The notes under the pieces were generated by a model. It ran no database searches. It had not been told where the DNA came from and was given only the letters and a program-made list of their open reading frames with translations. Below are positions 1 through 11,279 of a stretch of 64,000 bases of DNA, piece by piece. Position 1 is the stretch's first letter. Each line of letters opens with the position of its first letter. Location: positions 51,620,931-51,684,930 of the forward strand of contig OW388296.1 of assembly GCA_936450465.1 (NCBI GenBank). Reading direction: 5' to 3'. Made by a program: the position numbers and the translations under genes. The DNA is from Gibbula magus. Taxonomy: Eukaryota > Mollusca > Gastropoda > Trochida > Trochidae.

Positions 1-389
1 TTAATTTTTTGAAATATGTATGACCTTATTGCGCGTAGTACTGAAGACAATGATAGAAACCGATTTCTTCAACAAAGTTGTAACCTCATAAAAGGTTGTC
101 CTTCCAGAGTACTGACCAAGACTGTGCTGTAAATTGCTGCATTTTATAACTCTCTACCTGCAGTGGGCCAACTTATTGTCATTCCATATGAAGAGAATCC
201 AGCAGGGGGAAATATTATATTTCTATTAAGAAATGTTAATCCTTTTTCTACTCGCGTATATAATATTCCTTTTTTAAGGTCAACAGGCCTGAAAGACCCG
301 ATGGGCTTATGGCATGGAATGGCGTCCGGCGTCTGGCTTTTTCGACTCCTTCTCAAGAACCAGCGACTATAGAGCTGAAATTGTATATG

Positions 390-689
390 CAGACTCCTTG
401 GCCATTGGGGATTCTAAATTGTAGATTTGTTGACCTTGTGACCCCAAATGTGGGTCACAGGGATCATGACCTATTTTCATGCAGACTCCTTGGCCAATGG
501 GGATTCTAAATTGTAGATTTTTTGATCTTGTGACCCCAAATGTGGGTCACAGGGGTCATGACCTATTTTCATTTTCTTCTCAAGTATGAAGAGCTCTAGA
601 AAGCTGAATTGTTGTGTACAGACTCCTTGGCCAATGGGGATTTTAAATTGTAGATTTGTTGACATTGTGAATCCAAATGTGGGTCAAAC
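390..689. repeat. 92-bp minisatellite, three copies per unit
   Basis: Copies start with CAGACTCCTTGGCCAATGGG at 390, 482 and 619. The first two are 92 bp apart. The third is preceded by a 45-bp spacer (TTCTCAAGTATGAAGAGC...) that resembles the sequence before the first copy. Each copy contains TTGTGACCCCAAATGTGGGT. Equivalent blocks lie at 4591-4892, 10596-10891, 15725-16020, 20913-21208, 26389-26684, 31592-31888, 36401-36460 (cut short) and 39413-39595 (two copies). Confidence 0.9.
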
Positions 690-1086
690 AAAAACAATAT
701 GTCTCCCGACTCTTCGGGCCGGAAGACATAACAATGAATATCTTTAGATAGAGCCTACATCATTGCTATACAAATTTTGACTGTGCATGTGCAGCATTAA
801 TTATCAAATAGATATAGATTTTAAAAAAGTCTGTGTGTCAGTTTTGAAGGAATTATTGTGTGGTTAATTTGAAAAGTTAAAATATTTGATTGCAAAGTAG
901 TCAAGTTCTAAGTAAAGACTTTCACAGTGATATCCATTCGGATGCGTTTTCAAAACATCAACATAACAGAATACAAAAAAGAGTAGACAGACAACATATA
1001 TCAGTTTGATCACTATTTATTACAAGCTCAAGCAATGTCATTATCATATCCCCACAAAGTATATACAAGTCCCCAAGAATAACCCT

Positions 1087-1477
1087 GCCTCCCTCCCTCC
1101 CACCCAGCCATTCACTCACCCTCCCTCCCTCCCTCCAAAACTCACTCACCCACCCTCCCTCCCTTCCTCCCACTCTCTCACCACCCCTCACTCCCACACT
1201 CACTCACCCTCCCTCCCTCCCACACTCACTCACCCTCCCTCCCTTCCTCCCTCTCACACTCACTCACCCACTCACCCTCCTTCCCACAGCCACTCACTCA
1301 CCCACTCACCCTCCCTCCCACCTTCCCTCACTCACTCACCTCCCTCACTCACACACTCACCCTCCCTCCCTCCCATACTCACTCTTTCAACCTCCCTCTC
1401 TCACTCACACTCTCACACTCCCTCCCTCACTCTCTCACCCTCTCTCTCTCTCTCACACTCAATCATTCTCTCTCACA
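1087..1477. repeat. Polypyrimidine CCCTCCCTCACTCA array, unit 1
   Basis: Almost pure C/T on the plus strand with regular single A's, built from CCCTCCCTC, ACTCACTCACC and ACACTCACTC words without one fixed period. It is the shortest of the full arrays, about 390 bp. The opposite strand is GAGGGAGGGTGAGTGAG-like. Confidence 0.95.
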
Positions 1478-1509
1478 AACTGTGACATTCGCCTTCAGAA
1501 AAGAAACGT

Positions 1510-1734
1510 TCATGCACTGGTTCTCTTGAACATCTCCTTGAAAAACTTCAAGACACGTGAACATAGGCTGAAAAATAAAGAGGGCTTAGGGGTGTCTGCG
1601 ACCTCAGTGTCTTCCAGGTCAATTTTCGTAAAGTCCCGGTCATCAACAATTGGAACACGGCAAATATTGACCGACACTGAGGTGCTCTGGGATGTTTCTG
1701 GGAACAGGGACTTGGCCTCTCTCAAGACAATAGG
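1510..1734 (-). pseudogene. Exon-like open segment, unit 1 (candidate 3'-terminal exon, unknown gene)
   Basis: On the minus strand a strong pyrimidine-rich splice acceptor (TTTTTCCCTTTTCTCTCCACCAG) ending just before 1734 leads into 74 open codons closed by TGA at 1510. The deduced peptide begins PIVLREAKSLFPE, has an acidic middle (DFTKIDLEDTEVAD) and ends in a basic helix-like stretch (VLKFFKEMFKRTSA). I do not recognise the family. The segment lies beside the polypyrimidine array in eight of nine units. No polyadenylation signal follows within the next 100 bases. Differences between copies are not biased to silent sites, so it may be a captured, decaying exon or simply non-coding sequence. 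This copy has F in place of S at SLFFSL. Confidence 0.35.
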
Positions 1735-2731
1735 CTGGTGGAGAGAAAAGGGAAAAAGTGTTATTTGACCACTAATTATAATACCAGTCAAAACGAGTTG
1801 GCATTTACAGGTTCTAGGAATCATGTCTTATCATGCATTGATACCTGCAGAAGTAGGCATCATGCAGTTTCAACTTTTAAAACTACGAATTTAAAATGGC
1901 TACATCGGTCAGTTTAACTGAGATGAAGTAAATGGAGAAAGCTGAACTACATATTTGCATTCAAATGACTCAGTGGTTGGCAGTTAATGCTCCAAAGGCA
2001 TATTTACATGGTAAAATTTTATGAAAATATACATGACAAGATTTGGATCTTGATCTTTTGTTAGTAGGAAATCTAGGCTGTGGACATTCATTTTCAAGAA
2101 CATGTTCATTTCCTGTGTTAACATACTTTACGGGGAGCAAGAGGTGTCAGGGTGGGGTGGACAAGAGCGGTAGGGCTTTCATATGCAGTATAAGCTGTAA
2201 GTGGTAAAGAGGAGGATTAAGACAGTGTACAATAGTCTTAGTCGGCGTGATATATTGTTTCATTATACTGGTGTCACTGTGTAAGCTCACGGAGTAACAA
2301 AACAAACAATATGTGGAAAAGGAATATCCCTCATGTCATGGGTTTTGTCATTACTTTAGGTTTATTACATTTTACAGACCAGAATGTACATTACTTGTTT
2401 TTTTAATGGTACAAATACATAGGGAACAGATTGATTTGGGAACAGAACTGCGACTCAAATCACACTTTCTGTAATGAAAGATAAACCAAAATGGCAGACA
2501 TGTTTCTGCAACTTTGGTAAAATTTGCTTTTACCCATAGTATCGAAATAAAACACGTAAGGGCGTGTTACTTCCAAAATAATGGTACCTTGTATGTATAT
2601 GACCGAGCTCATGTTGGCAACTGAAGGTATTGGCAGTTCCAAACAAGAAAAACTTCGAAAAAATCACGAGAGCAAAAAAAGAGAGATCTGGGCAACAGTG
2701 ATTGTTGACAGAAAAGACAATCGTTGTCATG

Positions 2732-2790
2732 GATGTACACGATCTCGTGAGATCTCGAGAGAAAGGTCACGTGACATGATGGGGCCCGAG
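2732..2790. other. Palindrome-rich core with E-box, repeated in units 1-8
   Basis: A cluster of perfect palindromes: GAGATCTC (2749-2756), CTCGAG (2754-2759), GTCACGTGAC (2766-2775) and GGGCCC. GTCACGTGAC contains the CACGTG E-box bound by USF/MYC-type factors in animals. The block is unchanged in units 1-8 (for example 7957-8013, 13868-13924, 37537-37592) and absent from truncated unit 9. A regulatory role is inference only. Confidence 0.4.
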
Positions 2791-5292
2791 TTGGGTGGCG
2801 CAACATTCAAACGTGACTGTAACTTGTAGAACAGTATGGAAGACACAGTATATCTTGTATACGTTTCCCAGGGATAGCCACAGATGATACTTCGTTAGTT
2901 GTTTAGTGACAAAAGCGTTGAAAGTATTTATCTTGAGAAAATGCACACCTTAATGTCGCCTCCAACAGTTCAGCTGGCCTGACGTTGGCAACGAGAGTGA
3001 TCTGCCCCTGATGCCTAGTCACGCCACTGGGTGACAATTAGGGTTGGAACCTGACCTCAGTGCACAATTCATTTTCAGTGCATTTATCATGAGAAACAAG
3101 TTTGAATAATGAACTACCTGACATTCCCGGAGCACAGGACTTGCTGTGAAGTCAAAACAAACCTCTCTGCACTACACAATTGCAAACCAACGTGGGGGTT
3201 GACCAGCCCAATTGTAATTGAGATATGACTGGAAAATGCAGACATATACACTGACGTGTCACTGACAACACACTAAAGTGCACAGAATCAACATACTTTA
3301 TACCCACCACCCGTCCAAAAGCACTGACATTAAAAATCTAGCAAAATTACTGTTGGTAGTATACTCTCTCACGTCTCAATAAATTCCCGAAACATAATGT
3401 AAAAAAACTGGAACTGGCTGTCCCACAATACCCTACTATATTCCAGTACCTACTTCCTCCTCCCCGCAACCACTTCCGGGTCAATTTAACCGTGACCTCA
3501 GGCCAAATCTTGCGTTTTTAAACTTGAAATGTCGTTATCTTTCATTTTGTATGTGTACAAATAATCACATGAAATATTTTTTTAAAAAACAACCAAAACT
3601 GTCATTTATTTGTGTTTAGATATGTTTGTCAAAAACAGAACCATGTGGAAGATTGAGCCACAATGAATAATGGGAGAGCAGATGAGAGGAAGTATTTAAG
3701 AAGAAATACAATTTCTCTAAATGGATCAATTTGTTTGAAAACTGCTACTGCTGAAATAAACTGGTGTGACACTTTAGTGATGGTTGTTGGAAATCCCTTT
3801 TTTCAGTTCAATGTGAAACATTCCAGTTTTTCTGCCTGTCTCTTAAGTTATTACTTATTCAAAGATAAACTGTCATACTTTTACTTACATTCTTTATTTT
3901 CAAATTTGGTTTGGACTGTGTTCTAATTATGGACAGATTTATATTAATTTGACACTTTCTAATGCAGAATTCTGTCTTGTAAACAACCTTTGCGCATCGC
4001 ACAGATGAAGCACCCAATCAGGATTCTCCTTGTCTTCTAGGGAGAAACTGTTAAATATTTAACAGAGTTGATGCTAGAAAATCTGAAGGGAGTCACCTCT
4101 TTGGCAAAAGAATGACTAATGCAGGCCAACCACAATATTTTTGTGAAATGAAACTATTCCCCATGGTGGTTCTGCACAGTCTGTGTGAACAAAACTCGCT
4201 TTAATTTTTTGAAATATGTATGACCTTATTGCGCGTAGTACTGAAGACAATGATAGAAACCGATTTCTTCAACAAAGTTGTAACCTCATAAAAGTTTGTC
4301 CTTCCAGAGTACTGACCAAGACTGTGCTGTAAATTGCTGCATTTGTTAACTCTCTACCTGCAGTGGGCCAACTTATTGTCATTCCATATGAAGAGAATCC
4401 AGCAGGGGGAAATATTATATTTCTATTAAGAAATGTTAATCCTTTTTCTATTCGCATTTATAATATTCCTTTTTTAGGTCAACAGGGCTGAAAGACCCGA
4501 TGGGCTTATGGCATGGAATGGCGTCCGGCGTCTGGCTTTTTCGACTCCTTCTCAAGAACCAGCGACTCTATAGAGCTGAAATTGTATATGCAGACTCCTT
4601 GGCCATTGGGGATTCTAAATTGTAGATTTGTTGACCTTGTGACCCCAAATGTGGGTCACAGGGATCATGACCTATTTTCATGCAGACTCCTTGGCCAATG
4701 GGGATTCTAAATTGTAGATTTGTTGATCTTGTGACCCCAAATGTGGGTCACAGGGGTCATGACCTATTTTCATCTTCTTCTCTTCTCAAGTATGAAGAGC
4801 TCTAGAAAGCTGAATTGTTGTGTACAGACTCCTTGGCCAATGGGGATTTTAAATTGTAGATTTGTTGACATTGTGAACCCAAATGTGGGTCAAACAAAAA
4901 CAATATGTCTCCCGACTCTTCGGGCCGGAAGACATAACAATGAATATCTTTAGATAGAGCCTACATCATTGCTATACAAATTTTGACTGTGCATGTGCAG
5001 CATTAATTATCAAATAGATATAGATTTCAAAAAAGTCTGTGTGTCAGTTTTGAAGGAATTATTGTGTGGTTAATTTGAAAAGTTAAAATATTTGATTGCA
5101 AAGTAGTCAAGTTCTAAGTAAAGACATTCACAGTGATATGCATTCGGATGTGTTTTCAAAACATCAACATAACAGAATACAAAAAAGAGTAGACAGACAA
5201 CATATATCAGTTTGATCACTATTTATTACAAGCTCAAGCAATGTCATTATCATATCCCCACAAAGTATATACAAGTCCCCAAGAATAACCCT

Positions 5293-6700
5293 GCCTCCCT
5301 CCCTCCCACCCAGCCATTCACTCACCCTCCCTCCCTCCAAAACTCACTCACCCACCCTCCCTCCCTCCCTCCCTCCCACTCTCTCACCCTCCCTCCCTCC
5401 CACACTCACTCACTCTTCCTCCCTCCCACACTCTCTCACCCTCCCTCCCACACTCACTCTCTCACCCTCCCTCACTCTCTCACCCTCCCTCCCTCACTCT
5501 CTCACCCTCCCTCCCACACTCACTCAACCTCCCTCCCTCCGTCACTATCTCACCCTCCCTCCCTCCCTCCCTCCCATATTCACTCACTCCCTCCCTCCCA
5601 TATTCACTCACTCACTCTCTCACCCTCCCTCCCACACTCACTCACCCACCCTCCCTCCCTCACTCACTCACCCTCCCTCCCTCCGTCACTATCTCACCCT
5701 CTCTCCCTCCATCCCACACCCACTCACTCACTAACTCACCCACACACTCAGGCTCCCTCCCTCCCTCCCACATTAACTCACTCCCTCACACACTCATCCT
5801 CCCTCCCTCCCTCATACTCACTCACTCTTTTAACCTCCTTCTATCACTCACTCTCTCACTCTTTCCTCCCTCCCTCACTCTCACCCTCCCTCCCTCACTT
5901 TCTCACCCTCCCTCCCACAAATGTAATCACCCTCTAACCCTCCACCCTCCCTCCCTCCGTCACTATCTCACCCTCTCTTCCTCCCTCCTTCCCAAAAACA
6001 CTCACCCTCCCTCACTACCACATTCACTCACTCACTCACCCTCCCTCCCTCACACACTCACCCTCCCTCCCTCACTCCCTCCCTCCAATACTCACTCATT
6101 CACTCTTTTAACCCCCTCTCTCATTCACTCTCTCACTCATCCAACCTCCCTCACTCTCTCACCCTCCCTCCCACACATTTACTCACCCTCTCTACCTCCC
6201 TCCCTCCGTCACTATCTCACCCTCTCTCCCTCCCTCCTTCCCAAACCAACTCACTCACACACTCACCCTCCCTCCCTCCCTCCCATACTCACTCACTCAC
6301 TCTTACAACCTCCATCTCTCACTCACTCTCCCTCCCTCCCTCTCTCTCTCCCTTCCGCCCTCACTTTCTCACCCTCCCTCCCATCCCACACTCACTCACC
6401 CTTTCTCCCTCCCTCACTCCCACACTCACTCACCCTCCCTCCCTCCCACACTCACTCACCCTCCCTCCCTTCCTCCCTCTCACACTCAGTCACCCACTCA
6501 CCCTCCTTCCCACAGCCACTCACTCACCCACTCACCCTCCCTCCCACCTTCCCTCACTCACTCACCTCCCTCACTCACACACTCACAATCCCTCCCTCCC
6601 ATACTCACTCTTTCAACCTCCCTCTCTCACTCACACTCTCACACTCCCTCCCTCACTCTCTCACCCTCTCTCTCTCTCACACTCAATCATTCTCTCTCAC
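5293..6700. repeat. Polypyrimidine array, unit 2
   Basis: About 1.4 kb of the same words as in unit 1, with larger internal duplications: the block CTCCGTCACTATCTCACCCT recurs several times. Translation on the plus strand gives long Ser/Pro/Leu/Thr/His-rich open frames, which are composition artefacts. Confidence 0.95.
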
Positions 6701-6733
6701 AAACTGTGACATTCGCCTTCAGACAAGAAACGT

Positions 6734-6958
6734 TCATGCACTGGTTCTCTTGAACATCTCCTTGAAAAACTTCAAGACACGTGAACATAGGCTGGAAAAT
6801 AAAGAGGGCTTAGGGGTGTCTGCGACCTCAGTGTCTTCCAGGTCAATTTTCGTAAAGTCCCGGTCATCAACAATTGGAACACGGCAAATATTGACCGACA
6901 CTGAGGTGCTCTGGGATGTTTCTGGGAACAGGGACTTGGCCTCTCTCAAGACAATAGG
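6734..6958 (-). pseudogene. Exon-like open segment, unit 2
   Basis: Same 75-codon segment (stop included) as in unit 1 with the same acceptor. It carries the majority sequence SLFSSLCSRV. The nearest upstream AG alternative on the minus strand is TATATTCAG, before TGGTCAAATAACAC. Confidence 0.35.
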
Positions 6959-8587
6959 CTGGTGGAGAGAAAAGGGAAAAAGTGTTATTTGACCACTGAA
7001 TATAATACCAGTCAAAACGAGTTGGCATTTACAGGTTCTAGGAATCATGTCTTATCATGCATTGATATCTGCAGAAGTAGGCATCATGCAGTTTCAACTT
7101 TTAAAACTACGAATTTAAAATGGCTACATTGGTCAGTTTAACTGATATGAAGTAAATGGAGAAAGCTGAACTACATATTTGCATTCAAATGACTCAGTGG
7201 TTGGCAGTTAATGCTCCAAAGGCATATTTACATGGAAAAATTTTATGAAAATATGTACATGACAAGATTGGATCTTGATCTTTTGTTAGTAGGAAATCTA
7301 GGCTGTGGACATTCATTTTCAAGAACATGTTCATTTCCTGTGTTAACATACTTTACGGGGAGCAAGAGGTGTCAGGGTGGGGTGGACAAGAGCGGTAGGG
7401 CTTTCATATGCAGTATAAGCTGTAAGTGGTAAAGAGGAGGATTAAGACAGTGTACAATAGTCTTAGTCGGCGTGATATATTGTTTCATTATATTGGTGTC
7501 ACTGTGTAAGCTCACGGAGTAACAAAACAAACAATATGTGGAAAAGGAATATCCCTCATGTCATGGGTTTTGTCATTACTTTAGGTTTATTACATTTTAC
7601 AGACCAGAATGTACATTACTTGTTTTTTTAATGGTACAAATACATAGGGAACAGATTGATTTGGGAACAGAACTGCGACTCAAATCACACTTTCTGTAAT
7701 GAAAGATAAACCAAAATGGCAGACATGTTTCTGCAACTTTGGTAAAATTTGCTTTTACCCATAGTATCGAAATAAAACACGTAAGGGCGTGTTACTTCCA
7801 AAATAATGGTACCTTGTATGTATATGACCGAGCTCATGTTGGCAACTGAAGGTATTGGCAGTTCCAAACAAGAAAAACTTCGAAAAAATCACGAGAGCAA
7901 AAAAAGAGAGATCTGGGCAACAGTGATTGTTGACAGAAAAGACAATCGTTGTCATGGATGTACACGATCTCGTGAGATCTCGAGAGAAAGGTCACGTGAC
8001 ATGATGGGGCCCGAGTTGGGTGGCGCAACATTCAAACGTGACTGTAACTTGTAGAACAGTATGGAAGACACAGTATATCTTGTATACGTTTCCCAGGGAT
8101 AGCCACAGATGATACTTCGTTAGTTGTTTAGTGACAAAAGCGTTGAAAGTATTTATCTTGAGAAAATGCACACCTTAATGTCGCCTCAAGCAGTTCAGCT
8201 GGCCTGACGTTGGCAACGAGAGTGATCTGCCCCTGATGCCTAGTCACGCCACTGGGTGACAATTAGGGTTGGAACCTGACCTCAGTGCACAATTCATTTT
8301 CAGTTCATTTATCATGAGAAACAAGTTTGAATAATGAACTACCTGACATTCCCGGAGCACAGGACTTGCTGTGAAGTCAAAACAAACCTCTCTGCACTAC
8401 ACAATTGCAAACCAACGTGGGGGTTGACCAGCCCAATTTTAATTGAGATATCACTGGAAAATGCAGACATATACACTGACGTGTCACTGACAACACACTA
8501 AAGTGCACAGAATCAACATACTTTATACCCACCACCCGTCCAAAAGCACTGACATTAAAAATCTAGCAAAATTACTGTTGGTAGTAT

Positions 8588-9360
8588 GGGAAACGGTCTT
8601 TTCGTAGGAGGATCCCGTTCGTAGCAGTGCATTTTTCGTAGGAGGATCCCGTTCGTAGAAGGTCTTTTCGTAGGTGTGAACAAAATATATTCGTAGGGGT
8701 GATAATATGGGTACATAAATATATATAATAAAATTATTTGTTTAATCGTGATATTTTGTGTCATTACAGTGTTTACAGCACTGAGTGTTTACAGCACTGA
8801 GTAATATTGTCACAACAATTGCACAAATAATATTGTCACAACAATTGCACTTAGTAATATTGTCACAACAATTGTACAACACATTTTCTTTAGCACTGGT
8901 TTAGCACTGGAATTAAATTAGACATAAATTAGTCTTCTCATCGGCTTCTCCGCTTAGGAGAACCAGTAATTATAGGTTGTGAGATGTTTTGATTGACAAT
9001 TGCCAGGTGCTTTGTCGGCGACTTACTACTTCACCGAAAGTTACTAATCTCCAATCAGAGATAATTATAACAAACAGTCTATAACAGACAAAGAACAAAA
9101 CAAAGATGATATGTTTTTAATTCACAATAACACAAAACATAATAACATAATCCTATCAAAAATCGGTCTGGAGATCAAAGCGATGATTAAACTTTGTGAA
9201 TGTGAATTTACTTACCTGATTAATGTCTTTATTAACAAAAACAACATTAAAATATTTCATTGGAATTTTCTACTTCTACGAAAAGACCTAAAAATCCTCC
9301 TACGAATAGACCGAAAATCACTCCTACGAACGGGATCCTCCTACGAAAAGACCTACACCC
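8588..9360. mobile_element. Non-autonomous inverted-repeat transposon, 8-bp target duplication (hAT-like MITE)
   Basis: This insertion is private to unit 2. It is flanked by the direct repeat GGTAGTAT at 8580-8587 and 9361-9368, while other units have a single copy at that site. The ends are inverted copies: GGTCTTTTCGTAGGAGGATC followed by CCGTTCGTAG on the left, and the reverse complement on the right, both starting GGG. Further copies of TTCGTAGGAGGATCCCG lie inside both ends. The interior is AT-rich, contains three copies of TAATATTGTCACAACAATTG, and shows no transposase. An 8-bp duplication fits hAT or P-type elements; the superfamily is inferred only from that. Confidence 0.8.
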
Positions 9361-11279
9361 GGTAGTATACTCTCTCACGTCTCAATAAATTCCCGAAACA
9401 TAATGTAAAAAAACTGGAACTGGCTGTCCCACAATACCCTACTATATTCCAGTACCTACTTCCTCCTCCCCACAACCACTTCCGGGTCAATTTAACCGTG
9501 ACCTCAGGCCAAATCTTGCGTTTTTAAACTTGAAATGTCGTTATCTTTCATTTTGTATGTGTACAAATAATCACATGAAATATTTTTTAAAAAAACAACC
9601 AAAACTGTCATTTATTTGTGTTTAGATATGTTTGTCAAAAACAGAACCATGTGGAAGATTGAGCCACAATGAATAATGGGAGAGCACATGAGAGGAAGTA
9701 TTTAAGAAGAAATACAATTTCTCTAAATGGATCAATTTGTTTGAAAACTGCTACTGCTGAAATAAACTGGTGTGACACTTTAGTGATGGTTGTTGGAAAT
9801 CCCTTTTTTCAGTTCAATGTGAAACATTCCAGTTTTTCTGCCTGTCTCTTAAGTTATTACTTATTCAAAAATATACTGTCATACTTTTACTTACATTCTT
9901 TATTTTCAAATTTGGTTTGGACTGTGTTCTAATTATGGACAGATTTATATTAATTTGACACTTTCTAATGCAGAATTCTGTCTTGTAAACAACCTTTGCG
10001 CATCGCACAGATGAAGCACCCAATCAGGATTCTCCTTGTCTTCTAGGGAGAAACTGTTAAATATTTAACAGAGTTGATGCTAGAAAATCTGAAGGGAGTC
10101 ACCTCTTTGGCAAAAGAATGACTAATGCAGGCCAACCACAATATTTTTGTGAAATGAAACTATTCCCCATGGTGGTTCTGCACAGTCTGTGTGAACAAAA
10201 CTCGCTTTAATTTTTTGAAATATGTATGACCTTATTGCGCGTAGTACTGAAGACAATGATAGAAACCGATTTCTTCAACAAAGTTGTAACCTCATAAAAG
10301 TTTGTCCTTCCAGAGTACTGACCAAGACTGTGCTGTAAATTGCTGCATTTGTTAACTCTCTACCTGCAGTGGGCCAACTTATTGTCATTCCATATGAAGA
10401 GAATCCAGCAGGGGGAAATATTATAATCTATTAAGAAATGTTAATCCTTTTTCTATTCGCATTTATAATATTCCTTTTTTAGGTCAACAGGCCTGAAAGA
10501 CCCGATGGGCTTATGGCATGGAATGGCGTCCGGCGTCTGGCTTTTTCGACTCCTTCTCAAGAACCAGCGACTCTATAGAGTTGAAATTGTATATGCAGAC
10601 TCCTTGGCCATTGGGGATTCTAAATTGTAGATTTGTTGACCTTGTGACCCCAAATGTGGGTCACAGGGATCATGACCTATTTTCATGCAGACTCCTTGGC
10701 CAATGGGGATTCTAAATTGTAGATTTGTTGATCTTGTGACCCCAAATGTGGGTCACAGGGGTCATGACCTATTTTCATCTTCTTCTCAAGTATGAAGAGC
10801 TCTAGAAAGCTGAATTGTTGTGTACAGACTCCTTGGCCAATGGGGATTTTAAATTGTAGATTTGTTGACATTGTGAACCCAAATGTGGGTCAAACAAAAA
10901 CAATATGTCTCCCGACTCTTCGGGCCGGAAGACATAACAATGAATATCTTTAGATAGAGCCTACATCATTGCTATACAAATTTTGACTGTGCATGTGCAG
11001 CATTAATTATCAAATAGATATATATTTTAAAAAAAGTCTGTGTGTCAGTTTTGAAGGAATTATTGTGTGGTTAATTTGAAAAGTTAAAATATTTGATTGC
11101 AAAGTAGTCAAGTTCTAAGTAAAGACATTCACAGTGATATCCATTCGGATGTGTTTTCAAAACATCAACATAACAGAATACAAAAAAGGGAAGACAGACA
11201 ACATATATCAGTTTGATCACTATTTATTACAAGCAAAAGCAATGTCATTATCATATCCCCACAAAGTATATACAAGTCC

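Larger units (their letters stand above)
1..4200. repeat. Array unit 1 (5.2-kb-type tandem repeat, short CT array)
   Basis: First complete unit in the window, defined from the anchor TTAATTTTTTGAAATATG to the next anchor at 4201. It contains the 92-bp minisatellite (390-689), a hairpin (699-729), the polypyrimidine array (1087-1477), a minus-strand exon-like segment (1510-1734), a uniform palindrome-rich core (about 2360-2910) and AT-rich flanks. It is about 1 kb shorter than the typical unit because its polypyrimidine array is only about 390 bp. The window starts exactly at the anchor, so the array probably continues to the left. Confidence 0.95.
4201..10206. repeat. Array unit 2 (with MITE insertion)
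   Basis: Second unit, 6006 bp and the longest in the window. It has the full polypyrimidine array (5293-6700) and the minisatellite at 4591-4892. Its extra length comes from a 773-bp inverted-repeat element at 8588-9360 that no other copy contains. Outside that insertion it is nearly identical in sequence to units 1 and 3. Confidence 0.95.

Noticed and set aside
390..689. CRISPR-like array
   Set aside because: The 92-bp repeats have no distinct spacers and sit in a eukaryotic macrosatellite. They are a minisatellite.
2530..2829. Overlapping 60-82-codon frames on both strands of the uniform core
   Set aside because: Three minus-strand frames and one plus-strand frame are open together and equally conserved, so conservation cannot be attributed to any one protein. 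None resembles a known family.
3663..3926. 87-codon plus-strand frame beginning MNNGRA, repeated in eight units
   Set aside because: AT-rich composition, no recognisable domain, and no splice or promoter signals. Its repetition only reflects duplication of the unit.
5212..5937. Long Ser/Pro/Leu/Thr/His-rich plus-strand open frames (also near 11134-11896, 27006-27548, 32208-32747)
   Set aside because: They are translations of the CCCTCCCTCACTCA array. All frames are open because the tract lacks stop words, and the peptides change frame freely between units.
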